A DNA stretch of 64,000 nt from Pseudocalidococcus sp964653145 (GTDB lineage: Bacteria; Cyanobacteriota; Cyanobacteriia; Thermosynechococcales; Thermosynechococcaceae). The DNA is taken from NCBI GenBank assembly GCA_964653145.1, contig CAZZCG010000005.1:62001-126000 (forward strand). The letters run 5' to 3'. The notes beneath the pieces were generated by a model. The model saw only the letters and a list, made by a program, of their open reading frames with translations. It ran no database searches and was not told the DNA's origin. The translations under genes were made by a program, and so were the position numbers. This document shows, in pieces, positions 7,698 to 16,819 of the stretch (position 1 is the first letter of the stretch; the number at the start of each line of letters is the position of its first letter).

Positions 7698-10079
7698 CTA
7701 TGCCCGAAAGTAAACAAGGGTAACGCCGCGACCGCCTTCCGTTTGGGGGGCAAATTCAAAGCGTTCAACGAGGGGATGGTTCTTGAGGTGATCTTGGACA
7801 AATTGCCGCAGTTTGCCGGTGCCATGGCCGTGAATCACCCAGAGGACTGTTCCCCCTCTATTTAAAGCTTCATCTAACAAAATTTCGGCATGGGCGACCC
7901 GTTGTCCCCGAATATCCAGGGTATTGCCCTCGGTGCGAAGGGTGGGAATTGTGGCTACGGGTTGGGGTTCCTTAGTGGTTGTGACCTGTGAGGGGCGAAT
8001 CTGCTGAGGGGGTTTTGGTTTTTCCCCTGTCAAGGATTCAATATCCGCAAGTTTAACCGCAACCTTCATCAAGCCCATGCGAATTTGCAGGCTATCCCCC
8101 TCCAGGCTGAGAATCTCCCCAGTTTGCTGGAGCTTGGGAATTTTTACCCGTTCACCAATTTGGGGGTGATAGTCGGGGATGGGGGCGGGGGGCGGCGGTA
8201 AATAGTTGGCCTGGATGTCCTTGAGTTGGCTCTGGGCTTGGGCAGCAGCTTGGGCGGTTTGGGGGCCAGCTTGCAGGGTTTTGATCAACTGGGCAATCTC
8301 TCGCTGGGCCTGGGCAATGGCAGACTTTACCTCCTGTTCTTGGTGCTGGCGTAATTGCTGTTCCCGTTGCTGGAGGTGCTCAATTTTCGTCAGGAGTTCT
8401 TGATGGAGTTTTTCCGTGGCTCTAAGGAGTTCCGTTGCCGTGGCAGCTTTTTCCTCTTGGTAACGGCGTTGGTTTTCTAGTCCAGCAATCACTCGATTTA
8501 CTTGATCTTCGTCCTTCGGCAGGGCCTGGGTGGCAGCGGCAATAATCTCGGGATTGAGGCCGAGGCGTTGGGCAATGGCCAGGGCATTGGAGCGGCCAGG
8601 AATTCCCCAGAGGAGGCGATAGGTGGGGGCAAGGGTGTCGGCGTCAAATTCTACCGAGGCATTTTCAAACCGCGGATCTTGATATTTCAGGGCTTTGAGT
8701 TCGCCGTAATGGGTCGTCGCAATTGTCAGTTGGGCGTGATTAGCTAAATGGTGTAGCAGGGCAATGGCTAGGGCGGTTCCTTCATTGGGATCAGTGCCGG
8801 CCCCGACTTCATCCAGTAAAACCAAGGCGGAATCCGAAAGGGCCTGGAGAATATGGCTAATGGTGCGAATATGCCCGGAAAAGGTTGAAAGATTATGTTG
8901 CAATGACTGTTCATCGCCAATATCCGCCAAGACCTGACTAAACCAGGGAAGTTCCACGGGTTCAGCCGCTGGAATCATCAAGCCCGCTTTGGCCATCGAC
9001 GCTACCAGGCCCAGGGTTTTTAAGGTTGCCGTTTTGCCGCCGGTATTGGGGCCGGTAATGGTTACAACTTTAGTGGGCGGGGCAATGGTAATGGTGATCG
9101 GGACAACGGGTGCGCCCTGTTCATGCTGTTGCTGCCAAACCAAAAGGGGATGCCTTAAGTTACGCAGGTGAATCAGTTCAGTGGGGCTGACAAATCGGGG
9201 CAGGTTGGCATTTAACCACAGGCCATAATGGGCTCGGGCCACCGCTAAATCCAGTTGGGTGATCATCTCCAGGCCCCGGCTTAAATCCTCGACCACTTCA
9301 GCGACCTGTTGACTGAGCAGTTCCCGGATTCGGAGTTCTTCCTGCTCGGCCTGGCGGGTGAGTTGCCGGAGTTTATTGTTCAGGTTTACCGTGGCCTGGG
9401 GTTCAATGTAGAGGGTAGATCCACTGGCGGAAACATCATGGACAATGCCGGGAATTGCGTCCCGTTGGGTGGCTTTGACGGGTAAGACATATCGCTCGGC
9501 CCGTTGTGTAATCACCGTGTCCTGGAGGGCCGTGGCTTTGCGTTGAATGATCTGTTGGAGGTGTTGCTGCACTTGATTCCGAACTTCGGCCTGTTTTTGA
9601 CGGAGGTTGGCAAGTTGGGGGCTGGCCCGTTCACTCACCTCAGCCTGGTCGGTAATGCAGCGATGAATGTCCTGCTCCAGTTGCGGAAAGGTGCGGAGTT
9701 CCTCCAGGAGAGTTTGCAAGGCAGATAAATCAGGGTAACTGTCAACGATGCGGCGTAAGTTCCGGCTCCCGGCCTGGGTTTGGGCAATGTGGAGAAGTTC
9801 TTCGGCACTGAGTATCCCCTGATGGACGACGCGTTCGAGGGCAGCTTGGATATTTTTAATTTGACTAAAATCCAGTTCCCGCAAATAGTAGGCTGTCAGT
9901 CTATAGGCATCTTCGGTTTGGGCCAGGAGTTGGATAGATTCAGTTAAGGTCGCGGGGGGTTGCCAGGCCTGGGCCAGATGTGCGCCTAATTTGGTTGCGG
10001 TAAAGGTCGCCAAGTGTTGGCAAAGCTTCGGCCAATCCAGGAGATCTAAGGTTTTTTCCAGCAGTTGTGATTCGCCCAC
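7698..10079 (-). CDS. mutS2: MutS2 endonuclease/ribosome-rescue ATPase
   Basis: The product is 793 residues, the normal MutS2 length. The N-terminal core and lever helices precede a MutS ATPase with Walker A GPNTGGKT near residue 340, Walker B VLLDEVGAGTDPNEG and the signature ATTHYGELK. A long glutamine-rich coiled coil (about residues 510-620) follows, then a linker and a C-terminal Smr nuclease domain from about residue 715 with LDIRGQR and HGHGTGKL. MutS2 family members act on recombination intermediates or split collided ribosomes; which role applies here is not visible. The gene is not in an operon. Confidence 0.95.
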   Translation of the reverse strand: MGESQLLEKTLDLLDWPKLCQHLATFTATKLGAHLAQAWQPPATLTESIQLLAQTEDAYRLTAYYLRELDFSQIKNIQAALERVVHQGILSAEELLHIAQTQAGSRNLRRIVDSYPDLSALQTLLEELRTFPQLEQDIHRCITDQAEVSERASPQLANLRQKQAEVRNQVQQHLQQIIQRKATALQDTVITQRAERYVLPVKATQRDAIPGIVHDVSASGSTLYIEPQATVNLNNKLRQLTRQAEQEELRIRELLSQQVAEVVEDLSRGLEMITQLDLAVARAHYGLWLNANLPRFVSPTELIHLRNLRHPLLVWQQQHEQGAPVVPITITIAPPTKVVTITGPNTGGKTATLKTLGLVASMAKAGLMIPAAEPVELPWFSQVLADIGDEQSLQHNLSTFSGHIRTISHILQALSDSALVLLDEVGAGTDPNEGTALAIALLHHLANHAQLTIATTHYGELKALKYQDPRFENASVEFDADTLAPTYRLLWGIPGRSNALAIAQRLGLNPEIIAAATQALPKDEDQVNRVIAGLENQRRYQEEKAATATELLRATEKLHQELLTKIEHLQQREQQLRQHQEQEVKSAIAQAQREIAQLIKTLQAGPQTAQAAAQAQSQLKDIQANYLPPPPAPIPDYHPQIGERVKIPKLQQTGEILSLEGDSLQIRMGLMKVAVKLADIESLTGEKPKPPQQIRPSQVTTTKEPQPVATIPTLRTEGNTLDIRGQRVAHAEILLDEALNRGGTVLWVIHGHGTGKLRQFVQDHLKNHPLVERFEFAPQTEGGRGVTLVYFRA

Positions 10080-10300
10080 AGAATTTTTGCGACAACTTCT
10101 AAAGAGTGACAGTTCAGTTATGTCTACGCTCCGATGGCCATGTCCCTAAGGAGCTAAAACTGAAATCCTTGTAACCGTTACCAGCAGTTTAGCGGTGCTT
10201 CAGTCTGAGCAAGCATGGCACGCACGAACAGTAGCCCAAGGGGGCACCCTATCCTTAATCTAAGTTAAAATCCCTAAACACTTCGCCCAAGACTCCAGTT

Positions 10301-10999
10301 CTAAACCAGGCAAAGGGATTTATGGGGAGACTCTAGAGATTTCAGGGCCTGGGTTAAGTCTGCGGTTAACTGAGTGGCAGCCTGTTTGTGATTCTGCCAG
10401 GTGTAGGTTTCTGTTAACAGGGGTTGACCAATGTGAATGGTGACCGTGGCGCGCCAACGGGGAATGGCTGGATCGTATTGAATCGCAACGGGAACAATTT
10501 TGACATCCGGTTGAGTGCGTAAGTTTGCGGCCTGGAGGGCAATGCGGGCCAGGCCTGGACGAATCTCAGTTAGTTTTTGGTTTCGGAAGATATTACCCTC
10601 TGGAAACAGTACTAAGGCCTGCCCCTGCTTGAGAATCTCCACCGCTGCTCGTAATGCCCCTGTCCCTGGCCGAGCTGTGTTGACTGGGAACCCGCCAAAA
10701 TTACGAATCACCAGGCCCTGTAACCCCAACATCTCATCGTGGGAGACCATAAAGTACAAATCTCGCCCAGTCACCCGCCGCCCAGTCACGTAGGGAATAA
10801 CTAAACCATCCCAGCGAGACCGATGGGTAGGCGCAATAATCACTGGCCCGCATTCCGGCAGAAACTCTTGCCCAGAAACATGAATTTCCCGAAAATAGGT
10901 GCGCAGTAAGCAATCTCCAGCGGCCCAATAGAGAAACTTGGCAAACCAAGGAGAAATCGGAGCTGGGAACGATGATCCGGTCAACGTAGGAGAAGACAA
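10301..10999 (-). CDS. PlsC-like 1-acyl-glycerol-3-phosphate acyltransferase
   Basis: The 232-residue enzyme belongs to the glycerolipid acyltransferase family that makes phosphatidic acid from lysophosphatidate at the membrane. The catalytic HX4D motif appears as THRSRWDG near residue 60. The acceptor-binding block VLFPEGNIFR lies near residue 135, and a PVAIQY motif follows. The N-terminus has a short hydrophobic stretch (PWFAKFLYWAAGD). The first ATG is at 10999; a shorter start cannot be excluded. Confidence 0.87.
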   Translation of the reverse strand: MSSPTLTGSSFPAPISPWFAKFLYWAAGDCLLRTYFREIHVSGQEFLPECGPVIIAPTHRSRWDGLVIPYVTGRRVTGRDLYFMVSHDEMLGLQGLVIRNFGGFPVNTARPGTGALRAAVEILKQGQALVLFPEGNIFRNQKLTEIRPGLARIALQAANLRTQPDVKIVPVAIQYDPAIPRWRATVTIHIGQPLLTETYTWQNHKQAATQLTADLTQALKSLESPHKSLCLV

Positions 11000-11178
11000 C
11001 TCAGCAAAACTCCAAATTTTTCAGACAACCAGGTCACTCCAAAGATGGAACCCCCGATGAGTACTTTAGATCAGCATAAATTGGGGTAGTCGAGCGTATG
11101 GCCCAGTTCTAAATTTGGTTTAAGTCCTTGAGTGGGCTAGACCAGAACCCCATAGACTGTCTTAGGAAATAGACCGAC

Positions 11179-11748
11179 TTAAAAACGGGAAATACTCAAG
11201 ATCCAAGTGCCGATATAGCGCATCAAGGGCACATCCCCAGGGGAACCAATCCGGGCATTAAAGTAGTACATCCCCCCAATCCGTGGATTCCGAACATTGG
11301 AAATCACCACCTGCACTTCTGTTCCTGCGGGGATGGGTTCATTGGGAATGAGATCAATAATCCGATTATCATAATCCACCGTCGCTTCCATCAGGGGGAC
11401 AATTTCACCGGGATTTCGCCGCAAGCTAAAGAGGGAGTTGGTATTGGCTCCCCCGGCGCGTAACTCAATATTTTGAGCAGAAAAATGCCCATCAAAGTAA
11501 TCGGGATAGGTAATATTAATCCGATTAATAGCCACATTTTGCTTGCCGAGGCGTAACCAGTAGCGGTCATTCATGAACCCCGGCGTGCCATATTCCAGGT
11601 GAAAGCGGAGTTGTTGCCGACCCGATGGCCCATCCCCCCAATTGAACGTAAAGCCAGGATTTTGTTGGGCATGCACGACCACCGGCAGGGCAGTTGCAAC
11701 ACATCCCAGGGCCAAGGCTAGGGGAAGAATCCGGTTTTGAGCACCCAT
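11179..11748 (-). CDS. Secreted DUF2808 protein
   Basis: The 189-residue protein has a signal peptide (MGAQNRILPLALALG..., cleavage after VVHAQ). Its mature domain matches the cyanobacterial DUF2808 family, with FHLEYGTPG, ITYPDYFDG and VVISNVRNPRIGGMYYFN. The function is not known; these are periplasmic or outer-envelope proteins. ATG 11748 is chosen over the upstream in-frame start because a GATAGGTG ribosome-binding-like sequence precedes it and the signal peptide begins there. Confidence 0.75.
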   Translation of the reverse strand: MGAQNRILPLALALGCVATALPVVVHAQQNPGFTFNWGDGPSGRQQLRFHLEYGTPGFMNDRYWLRLGKQNVAINRINITYPDYFDGHFSAQNIELRAGGANTNSLFSLRRNPGEIVPLMEATVDYDNRIIDLIPNEPIPAGTEVQVVISNVRNPRIGGMYYFNARIGSPGDVPLMRYIGTWILSISRF

Positions 11749-12002
11749 AACACACCTATCGCACTGTACGACTAATGCCAAAGCCCCAAAAAGAACAGTA
11801 TCCCCTTTGAGACTTGTCCTCCCCCGACTTTATCCATAGTCAAAAAGTTCCAGCCTAGAAATTTTAAAGTCTTGACGGTCAATCTGGAGGAGTCTAACAG
11901 TATCCTAGCCGCAATTGGGTAAATCGTTAACTTTTGTGGCAAAGTTGGGCGATCCAGCAAACAGCTATGATTGAGGTTAACCATCACGCTAGACAAACGG
12001 CT

Positions 12003-12593
12003 ATGGAACAGGTGCGCTTAATTCAGGGACGGGGCATTATCCTGCGGGGAAACGACATCGATACCGACCGAATTATCCCAGCTCGCTTTTTACGCTGTGT
12101 CACCTTTGAGGGCTTGGGTAGCCAAGTTTTTGCAGATGATCGTCTCCAGGCCCAGGGACAACATCCCTTTGATCAACCCCAATTTCAAGGGGCTACCATC
12201 CTTGTTGTCAATGCCAATTTTGGCTGCGGCTCCAGTCGTGAACATGCCCCCCAGGCCCTAATGCGGTGGGGAATCCAGGCCATTGTTGGGGAAAGCTTTG
12301 CCGAGATTTTCTTTGGTAATTGTGTTTCCCTCGGAATTCCCTGTGTGACCGCCAGTCCCGTAGATATTGCCAGCCTGCAAACCGACATTGAACATCATCC
12401 GGGGCAACCTCTCCGCCTGAGTTTAGACACCTTAACCTTGAGCCGTGATGCCAAGTCCGTGGCCGTGGCCCTTGCGGATGGGGTGCGGGAAATGTTCCGT
12501 TCTGGCCAATGGGATGCCTGTGGTCAATTGGTTGCCCAACACGACCAAATCCGAGCCACCGCTGCCAGCTTACCCTACCTGGCCTGGGCTTAA
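12003..12593 (+). CDS. leuD: 3-isopropylmalate dehydratase small subunit
   Basis: The product is the 196-residue swivelling subunit of isopropylmalate isomerase in leucine biosynthesis, which partners with LeuC (not in this window). The motif GNDIDTDRIIPARFL lies near residue 15 and the active-site block ANFGCGSSREHAPQAL near residue 70. ATG 12003 fits the family N-terminus. In-frame ATG 11967 and TTG 11934 lie upstream, and none of the three has a convincing ribosome binding site. The gene is monocistronic by context, with tRNA-Asp following. Confidence 0.92.
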   Translation: MEQVRLIQGRGIILRGNDIDTDRIIPARFLRCVTFEGLGSQVFADDRLQAQGQHPFDQPQFQGATILVVNANFGCGSSREHAPQALMRWGIQAIVGESFAEIFFGNCVSLGIPCVTASPVDIASLQTDIEHHPGQPLRLSLDTLTLSRDAKSVAVALADGVREMFRSGQWDACGQLVAQHDQIRATAASLPYLAWA

Positions 12594-12655
12594 AAATAGC
12601 GATACATTTGACAAACTTCCCCCTTTATCGCAATACTGAAGATCGCCCAAAATAA

Positions 12656-12729
12656 GGGACTGTAGTTCAACTGGTTAGAGCACCGCCCTGTCACGGCGGA
12701 AGTTGCGGGTTCGAGCCCCGTCAGTCCCG
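12656..12729 (+). tRNA. tRNA-Asp (GTC)
   Basis: This is a 74-base cloverleaf. The acceptor arms GGGACTG and CAGTCCC pair fully and the discriminator is G. The T arm contains GGTTCGAGCCCC. The anticodon GTC at 12690-12692 sits in a 7-base loop closed by the CCGCC/GGCGG stem. CCA is not encoded. Confidence 0.97.
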
Positions 12730-12768
12730 TAAGTCCAATTCCATTCCCAAGCTGTATCTAGATTCCGC

Positions 12769-13335
12769 ATGATCATGGCTAAAAAATTTATTGTCCTCTT
12801 TGCGCTGATCATCCTCTACATCTCCATGGTGACCACAGGGTTTACTCCCCCGGCCTGGGCTGGACTCAATGATGATCGGTTCGATGGGAATATATTTGCC
12901 CTCTATGGAGGGAATGGCTCTCTGGTTCCTCCCAAGGTGACCTTGGCCCAATCCTTGGCGCGACCCAATCCGACTTTGCTTGTGTTCTACATTAATGACA
13001 GCCGGGATTGTAAAGCCTATACCACCGTCATTTCCCAACTCCAGGCCTTTTATGGGCGAGCAGCAGATTTTATTCCCGTTGATATTGACTCGATTTCACC
13101 TCAGCCCAGCTATACCCCAACGGAACCGGGTTATTACTACAAGGGGTATGTACCTCAAACCGTTTTGCTAAATGCCCAAGGGGATGTGGTTTTTAACCAG
13201 GCCGGAATTGTGGATTTCGCTGTTTTGGATGATCAGTTCCGAGCCCTCTTTGACCTCCTTCCCCGAGCTGAATCCCTGGAGCTTAAACCCCGCTTGGTGA
13301 ATGAAATTAATGTCGAACTTTCCAGTGGGCGTTAA
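12769..13335 (+). CDS. Thioredoxin-like thylakoid photosystem I accumulation factor
   Basis: The 188-residue protein has a single N-terminal hydrophobic segment (residues 6-24) ending at PAWAG, so it is membrane-anchored or exported to the lumen. The rest has a thioredoxin-like fold pattern: LLVFYINDSRDCKAYT, then DFIPVDID, and GYVPQTVLLNAQGDVVF. The usual CxxC is replaced by a single cysteine in SRDCKAY, so it is unlikely to be a dithiol oxidoreductase. It resembles the cyanobacterial family annotated as a thylakoid photosystem I accumulation factor; I recognise this by pattern only. ATG 12769 or 12775 may start it. Confidence 0.72.
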   Translation: MIMAKKFIVLFALIILYISMVTTGFTPPAWAGLNDDRFDGNIFALYGGNGSLVPPKVTLAQSLARPNPTLLVFYINDSRDCKAYTTVISQLQAFYGRAADFIPVDIDSISPQPSYTPTEPGYYYKGYVPQTVLLNAQGDVVFNQAGIVDFAVLDDQFRALFDLLPRAESLELKPRLVNEINVELSSGR

Positions 13336-13415
13336 TTTAGCCAGTGATTTTAATTTCGACTGAATCACTGAAGAGTGGAACAGCCCCAGGCCTGGGATTA
13401 AAGCTGAATTAAGGG

Positions 13416-13787
13416 TTAGGTGGCGAAGGATGTACCACAGCCACAGGTTTGGGTTGCATTGGGATTTGTAAACTTAAAGCCGCCCCCAATTAGGGCATTA
13501 CTGTAATCCAAGACCAAGCCGTAGATGTAGAGCATACTCTTGGGATCGGACACCACTTGGAACCCGTCGTAGTCAAAAACCTCGTCATCGGGACGAATAT
13601 TACTGGGGTCTTCAAAATCCATGGTGTAGGACATGCCTGAACAACCACCCCCCCGGACGCCAACCCGCAAGCAGAGGTCTGAACCTTGTTTTTGCCGCAA
13701 TTCGAGGACGTGGGCTAGGGCCGAGTTGGTCATCAAAATCCCACGTTGGGGCTGAGTTAAGGTTGGAGATGCGGTGTCGGTAGCCAT
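13416..13787 (-). CDS. A-type iron-sulfur cluster carrier (SufA/IscA family)
   Basis: The 123-residue scaffold/carrier delivers Fe-S clusters to apoproteins. The three family cysteines are present: GGGCSGMSY in the middle and TCGCGTSF at the C-terminus. The fold block LRVGVRGGGCSG is typical. It has about 15 extra N-terminal residues before QRGILMT. It stands alone here, without sufBCD, and the exact paralogue (SufA or IscA) cannot be assigned. Confidence 0.9.
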   Translation of the reverse strand: MATDTASPTLTQPQRGILMTNSALAHVLELRQKQGSDLCLRVGVRGGGCSGMSYTMDFEDPSNIRPDDEVFDYDGFQVVSDPKSMLYIYGLVLDYSNALIGGGFKFTNPNATQTCGCGTSFAT

Positions 13788-14071
13788 AGTGACTCGGTTG
13801 GATTCTGATGGGACTCTTGACAGTTTCTTAAACCCAATAAAGGGTCAAGACTTTTGCAGTAATGCTTGCACCTATTATAGTCAATCCCTGGAACCCAGCC
13901 GCGATCAAAGCTGAGGCCCCTTGAAAACAGGAATGAGAGCCCAAAAGAATGGAAACCGTGATCTGGGGGACTTTATAGTGTCTCAGGGCTGCTGGGACTT
14001 CCCCGATGATTCTCGGTGCCGACAGATGGGTTAACCTTGAAATTTCCTATTCCCACCATAGACCCCTGGAG

Positions 14072-15718
14072 CTAAACCGCAGGAGTTAAAAGTGGCGCGG
14101 CGCGCAGGAGGGTTTGGGTATAGGGATGTTGGGGCTGCGTAAAAATTACCTCGGTTTGACCTAACTCAACAATTTTCCCCGCTTCCATGACGGCGATGCG
14201 GTCACAGAAAAACCGAGCCACCGCTAAATCATGGGTAATGAACAGGTAGGTTAGGTGAAATTCCTGCTTCAGGTGCCGCATCAATTCCAGAACTTGGGTT
14301 TGAATATGGGCATCGAGCATACTCACCGGCTCATCACAGATCACCAGTTGCGGTTGGGTAATTAGGGCCCGCGCAATCGCCACCCGTTGTCGTTGCCCTC
14401 CTGACAGTTCTTTGGGGTAGCGAGCAAAGTAGGTTTCCGGGGGAGTTAGTTCCACCTTGCCGAGGATCTCAAGAACCCGTGTTTTTGCTGCTTGCGTAGT
14501 TCCCAGGCCCTGAATCAATAGAGGTTCCAGGAGATTCTGGCCGACACTCATGAGGGGATTTAAACAGGCATGGGGATCCTGAAAAATCATTTGCAGATCC
14601 CGGCGGTGGGGCCGCATTTGTTTGGGGGTGAGTTGGCTAAGGTCTGTTCCCTGAAAATAAACACGCCCGCCGGTGGGTTTGACTAATTGCAGAATCGTGC
14701 GCGAGAGGGTACTTTTGCCGCAGCCGGATTCCCCCACTAGACCCAGGGTTTCCCCCTGATAAATCTCTAAGGTAATCCCATTTACCGCCTTAATCTGGCT
14801 CGGGGCCTGGCCCAACAGTTGAGCAATTGGGTTGGGGGCGAGGGAGTAGTGGCGTTGAAGCTGTTCCAGACTTAGGATGACCGGCGTGGCTTCAGGCTCA
14901 GGGGTTAGGGGTATTGGAGATGGGGCCTGGTGCATCCGGCGGGCGGCGGCCAAAAGGGATTGGGTATAGGGCTGTTGAGGGTGGCTGAGAATTTCCTGGG
15001 CATTTCCCTGTTCCACTAGGTGTCCCTGATGCATCACCGCCAGTTGTTGACAGTATTTGCCCACCAAAGCTAAATCATGGGAAATCAGGAGCAACCCCAT
15101 GTGTCGAGACTGGCAGAGGGCGGTGAGTTCAGCCAAAATCTGGGCAGCAACGGTGACATCTAGGCTGGTGGTGGGTTCGTCGGCAATGATTAATGCTGGT
15201 TCCAGGAGTAGGGCTAAGGCAATCGCCACCCGTTGTCGCATCCCGCCGCTCAATTCATGGGGATATTGCTCAATGCGGCTGGCTGGGATTTTGACGGTTT
15301 CTAGGGTGGCTTTAATTTTGTTGAGCTTTGCCTGGTGAGAAAGTTTGGGGTTGTGGGCCTGGAGTACTTCCCAGCAGTGGGCTTTGACGGTCATTAAGGG
15401 ATTTAGCCTGGTCATTGGATCCTGGAAGACTAGACCCACGGTGTTGCCCCGCCAGCGTTGCAGTTGTTTGGGGTAGAGCTGAAGAACATCGACTCCAGCT
15501 ACGGTAATGGTTCCCTTGACCTGAGAACCCGCTGGCAATAAGCGTAAAATCGCCCGGCCAATGGTTGATTTTCCACAGCCGGATTCCCCCACCAGGCCCA
15601 GGCATTCCCCAGGAGCCACCTCTAAAAAGACCCCGGCCACCGCTTCCCGTGAGCGCTCCGATTGAGTCGAGGGATAGGCAATGGTCAGGGCCTGGAGTTT
15701 TAAAACGGGTTCAGTCAC
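14072..15718 (-). CDS. Fused double-ATPase ABC protein of the dipeptide/oligopeptide type
   Basis: The 548-residue protein contains two complete nucleotide-binding domains of the DppD/DppF type in one chain, like GsiA or YejF. Each half has Walker A GESGCGKST, a signature (LSGGMRQR in the first, LSGGQRQR in the second) and Walker B ending in DEP. The oligopeptide-type C-terminal extension is visible after each half (HPQQPYTQSLLAA and HPQHPYTQTLL). It should energise import of peptides or similar solutes. The matching permeases and binding protein are not adjacent. Start ATG 15718. Confidence 0.92.
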   Translation of the reverse strand: MTEPVLKLQALTIAYPSTQSERSREAVAGVFLEVAPGECLGLVGESGCGKSTIGRAILRLLPAGSQVKGTITVAGVDVLQLYPKQLQRWRGNTVGLVFQDPMTRLNPLMTVKAHCWEVLQAHNPKLSHQAKLNKIKATLETVKIPASRIEQYPHELSGGMRQRVAIALALLLEPALIIADEPTTSLDVTVAAQILAELTALCQSRHMGLLLISHDLALVGKYCQQLAVMHQGHLVEQGNAQEILSHPQQPYTQSLLAAARRMHQAPSPIPLTPEPEATPVILSLEQLQRHYSLAPNPIAQLLGQAPSQIKAVNGITLEIYQGETLGLVGESGCGKSTLSRTILQLVKPTGGRVYFQGTDLSQLTPKQMRPHRRDLQMIFQDPHACLNPLMSVGQNLLEPLLIQGLGTTQAAKTRVLEILGKVELTPPETYFARYPKELSGGQRQRVAIARALITQPQLVICDEPVSMLDAHIQTQVLELMRHLKQEFHLTYLFITHDLAVARFFCDRIAVMEAGKIVELGQTEVIFTQPQHPYTQTLLRAAPLLTPAV

Positions 15719-15737
15719 AGAGGAAAGCTACCAACCA

Positions 15738-15767
15738 CAACATTGGCTCTGAGGGGCGTCAATGTTG
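15738..15767 (-). terminator. Inverted repeat downstream of psbO
   Basis: Arms of 8 bases (core AACATTG/CAATGTT) flank a 14-base loop about 20 bases past the psbO stop. No T-run follows on the psbO strand, so this may be an mRNA 3' stabilising hairpin, not a classical terminator. Confidence 0.35.
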
Positions 15768-15786
15768 GTCAGTATATCCGAGGGGG

Positions 15787-16611
15787 TTAGATCGTGGGCT
15801 CAATGCGGCCGTAGAAGACCCCCTGGATTTTCATTTCCTTGGATTCATGGGCGCCGAGATCATCATCTGAGAGTTGCTCGCTCTCAAAAACACCTGCAAT
15901 TTCCCCAGTCCGCCCATCAACTTTGGAGACCTGGAGGGAAATGCGTCCTTTGGTAATTCCGAAGCGTTTGACATTGGATTTGAGTAACTCTTCACTGTCA
16001 GCTTTTTTGGGAATCGCCACGGCACTGTCATAACCGGTTGTTAGCCCCCGGCCTTTGGGATCCAGAAAATTAGCTGTCCGGTAAGAAGGGACATTGTATT
16101 CGCCTTCAAAGTCCGTGGAGGTGGTAATGCTGCTAACGTTGGGGCCCGTGGTGGCGACCAAGTTTTTAACTGAGAACAGGAAGGGAACCCGCTCTCCCCC
16201 TGGCATTTGTACGGTAATGGCCTGGAAATCAAAACCATCCTCTTCGACAAAGGTGAGGCTGCCGTCGCTGTTGATGTTAAGGGTCCCAGACACTTGATCC
16301 AAGCTGGAGGTTTCCCGAGTAACGAGTTTTGTCGGGACAAATTCAGCCACTTGCCGTTTATTTTTGGGTTCTTCTTTGACGAGATAGTTGGTGGGCTGCA
16401 AACAGAGATCCGTCAGGGTGTAGGACTGTGAGGCGTCAATGGGATAGGCACCCCGGGCTGAGTCATCTAAGGTGGGGCAGGTGTTTGCCAGGCCAGTGCC
16501 GACAATATCGTCATAGGTCAGTCCCGCTTTTGCCGCCAAAGCTGAGCCACTGAGTGCGAAAAATCCGCAACACAGCATACAAAAAGCCAATATTAAAGCA
16601 CGGTATCTCAT
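15787..16611 (-). CDS. psbO: Photosystem II manganese-stabilising protein PsbO
   Basis: The 274-residue protein is the 33-kDa extrinsic protein that caps the oxygen-evolving Mn cluster in the thylakoid lumen. The signal peptide (residues 1-26) ends at ALA. The mature start AKAGLTYDDIVGTGLANTCP is diagnostic, and the two cysteines (ANTCP and DLCLQ) form the conserved disulphide. KNKRQVAEFVPTKLVTR and GERVPFLFSVKNL are present as in all PsbO. The sequence is intact and monocistronic between purD and the fused ATPase gene, with 208 bases upstream for its promoter. Confidence 0.98.
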   Translation of the reverse strand: MRYRALILAFCMLCCGFFALSGSALAAKAGLTYDDIVGTGLANTCPTLDDSARGAYPIDASQSYTLTDLCLQPTNYLVKEEPKNKRQVAEFVPTKLVTRETSSLDQVSGTLNINSDGSLTFVEEDGFDFQAITVQMPGGERVPFLFSVKNLVATTGPNVSSITTSTDFEGEYNVPSYRTANFLDPKGRGLTTGYDSAVAIPKKADSEELLKSNVKRFGITKGRISLQVSKVDGRTGEIAGVFESEQLSDDDLGAHESKEMKIQGVFYGRIEPTI

Positions 16612-16819
16612 GATTAACCTCAGAAGTCAAAGCAGATGATCGAGCATGTCAAAGTAAATCGGGGGTAAATTTTGCCCGCTTGAGCACAGGGGCCATCGGA
16701 TAAAAATAAGTCCCAAAATTAAAAACAAGGTAGAGTTTACCTTATTCAACCCTTGATTATACGAAGCATTGAGATCCCCAGGCCCCTTTTGTTTGGAATT
16801 GGCTGGGATCAGCTTCAGA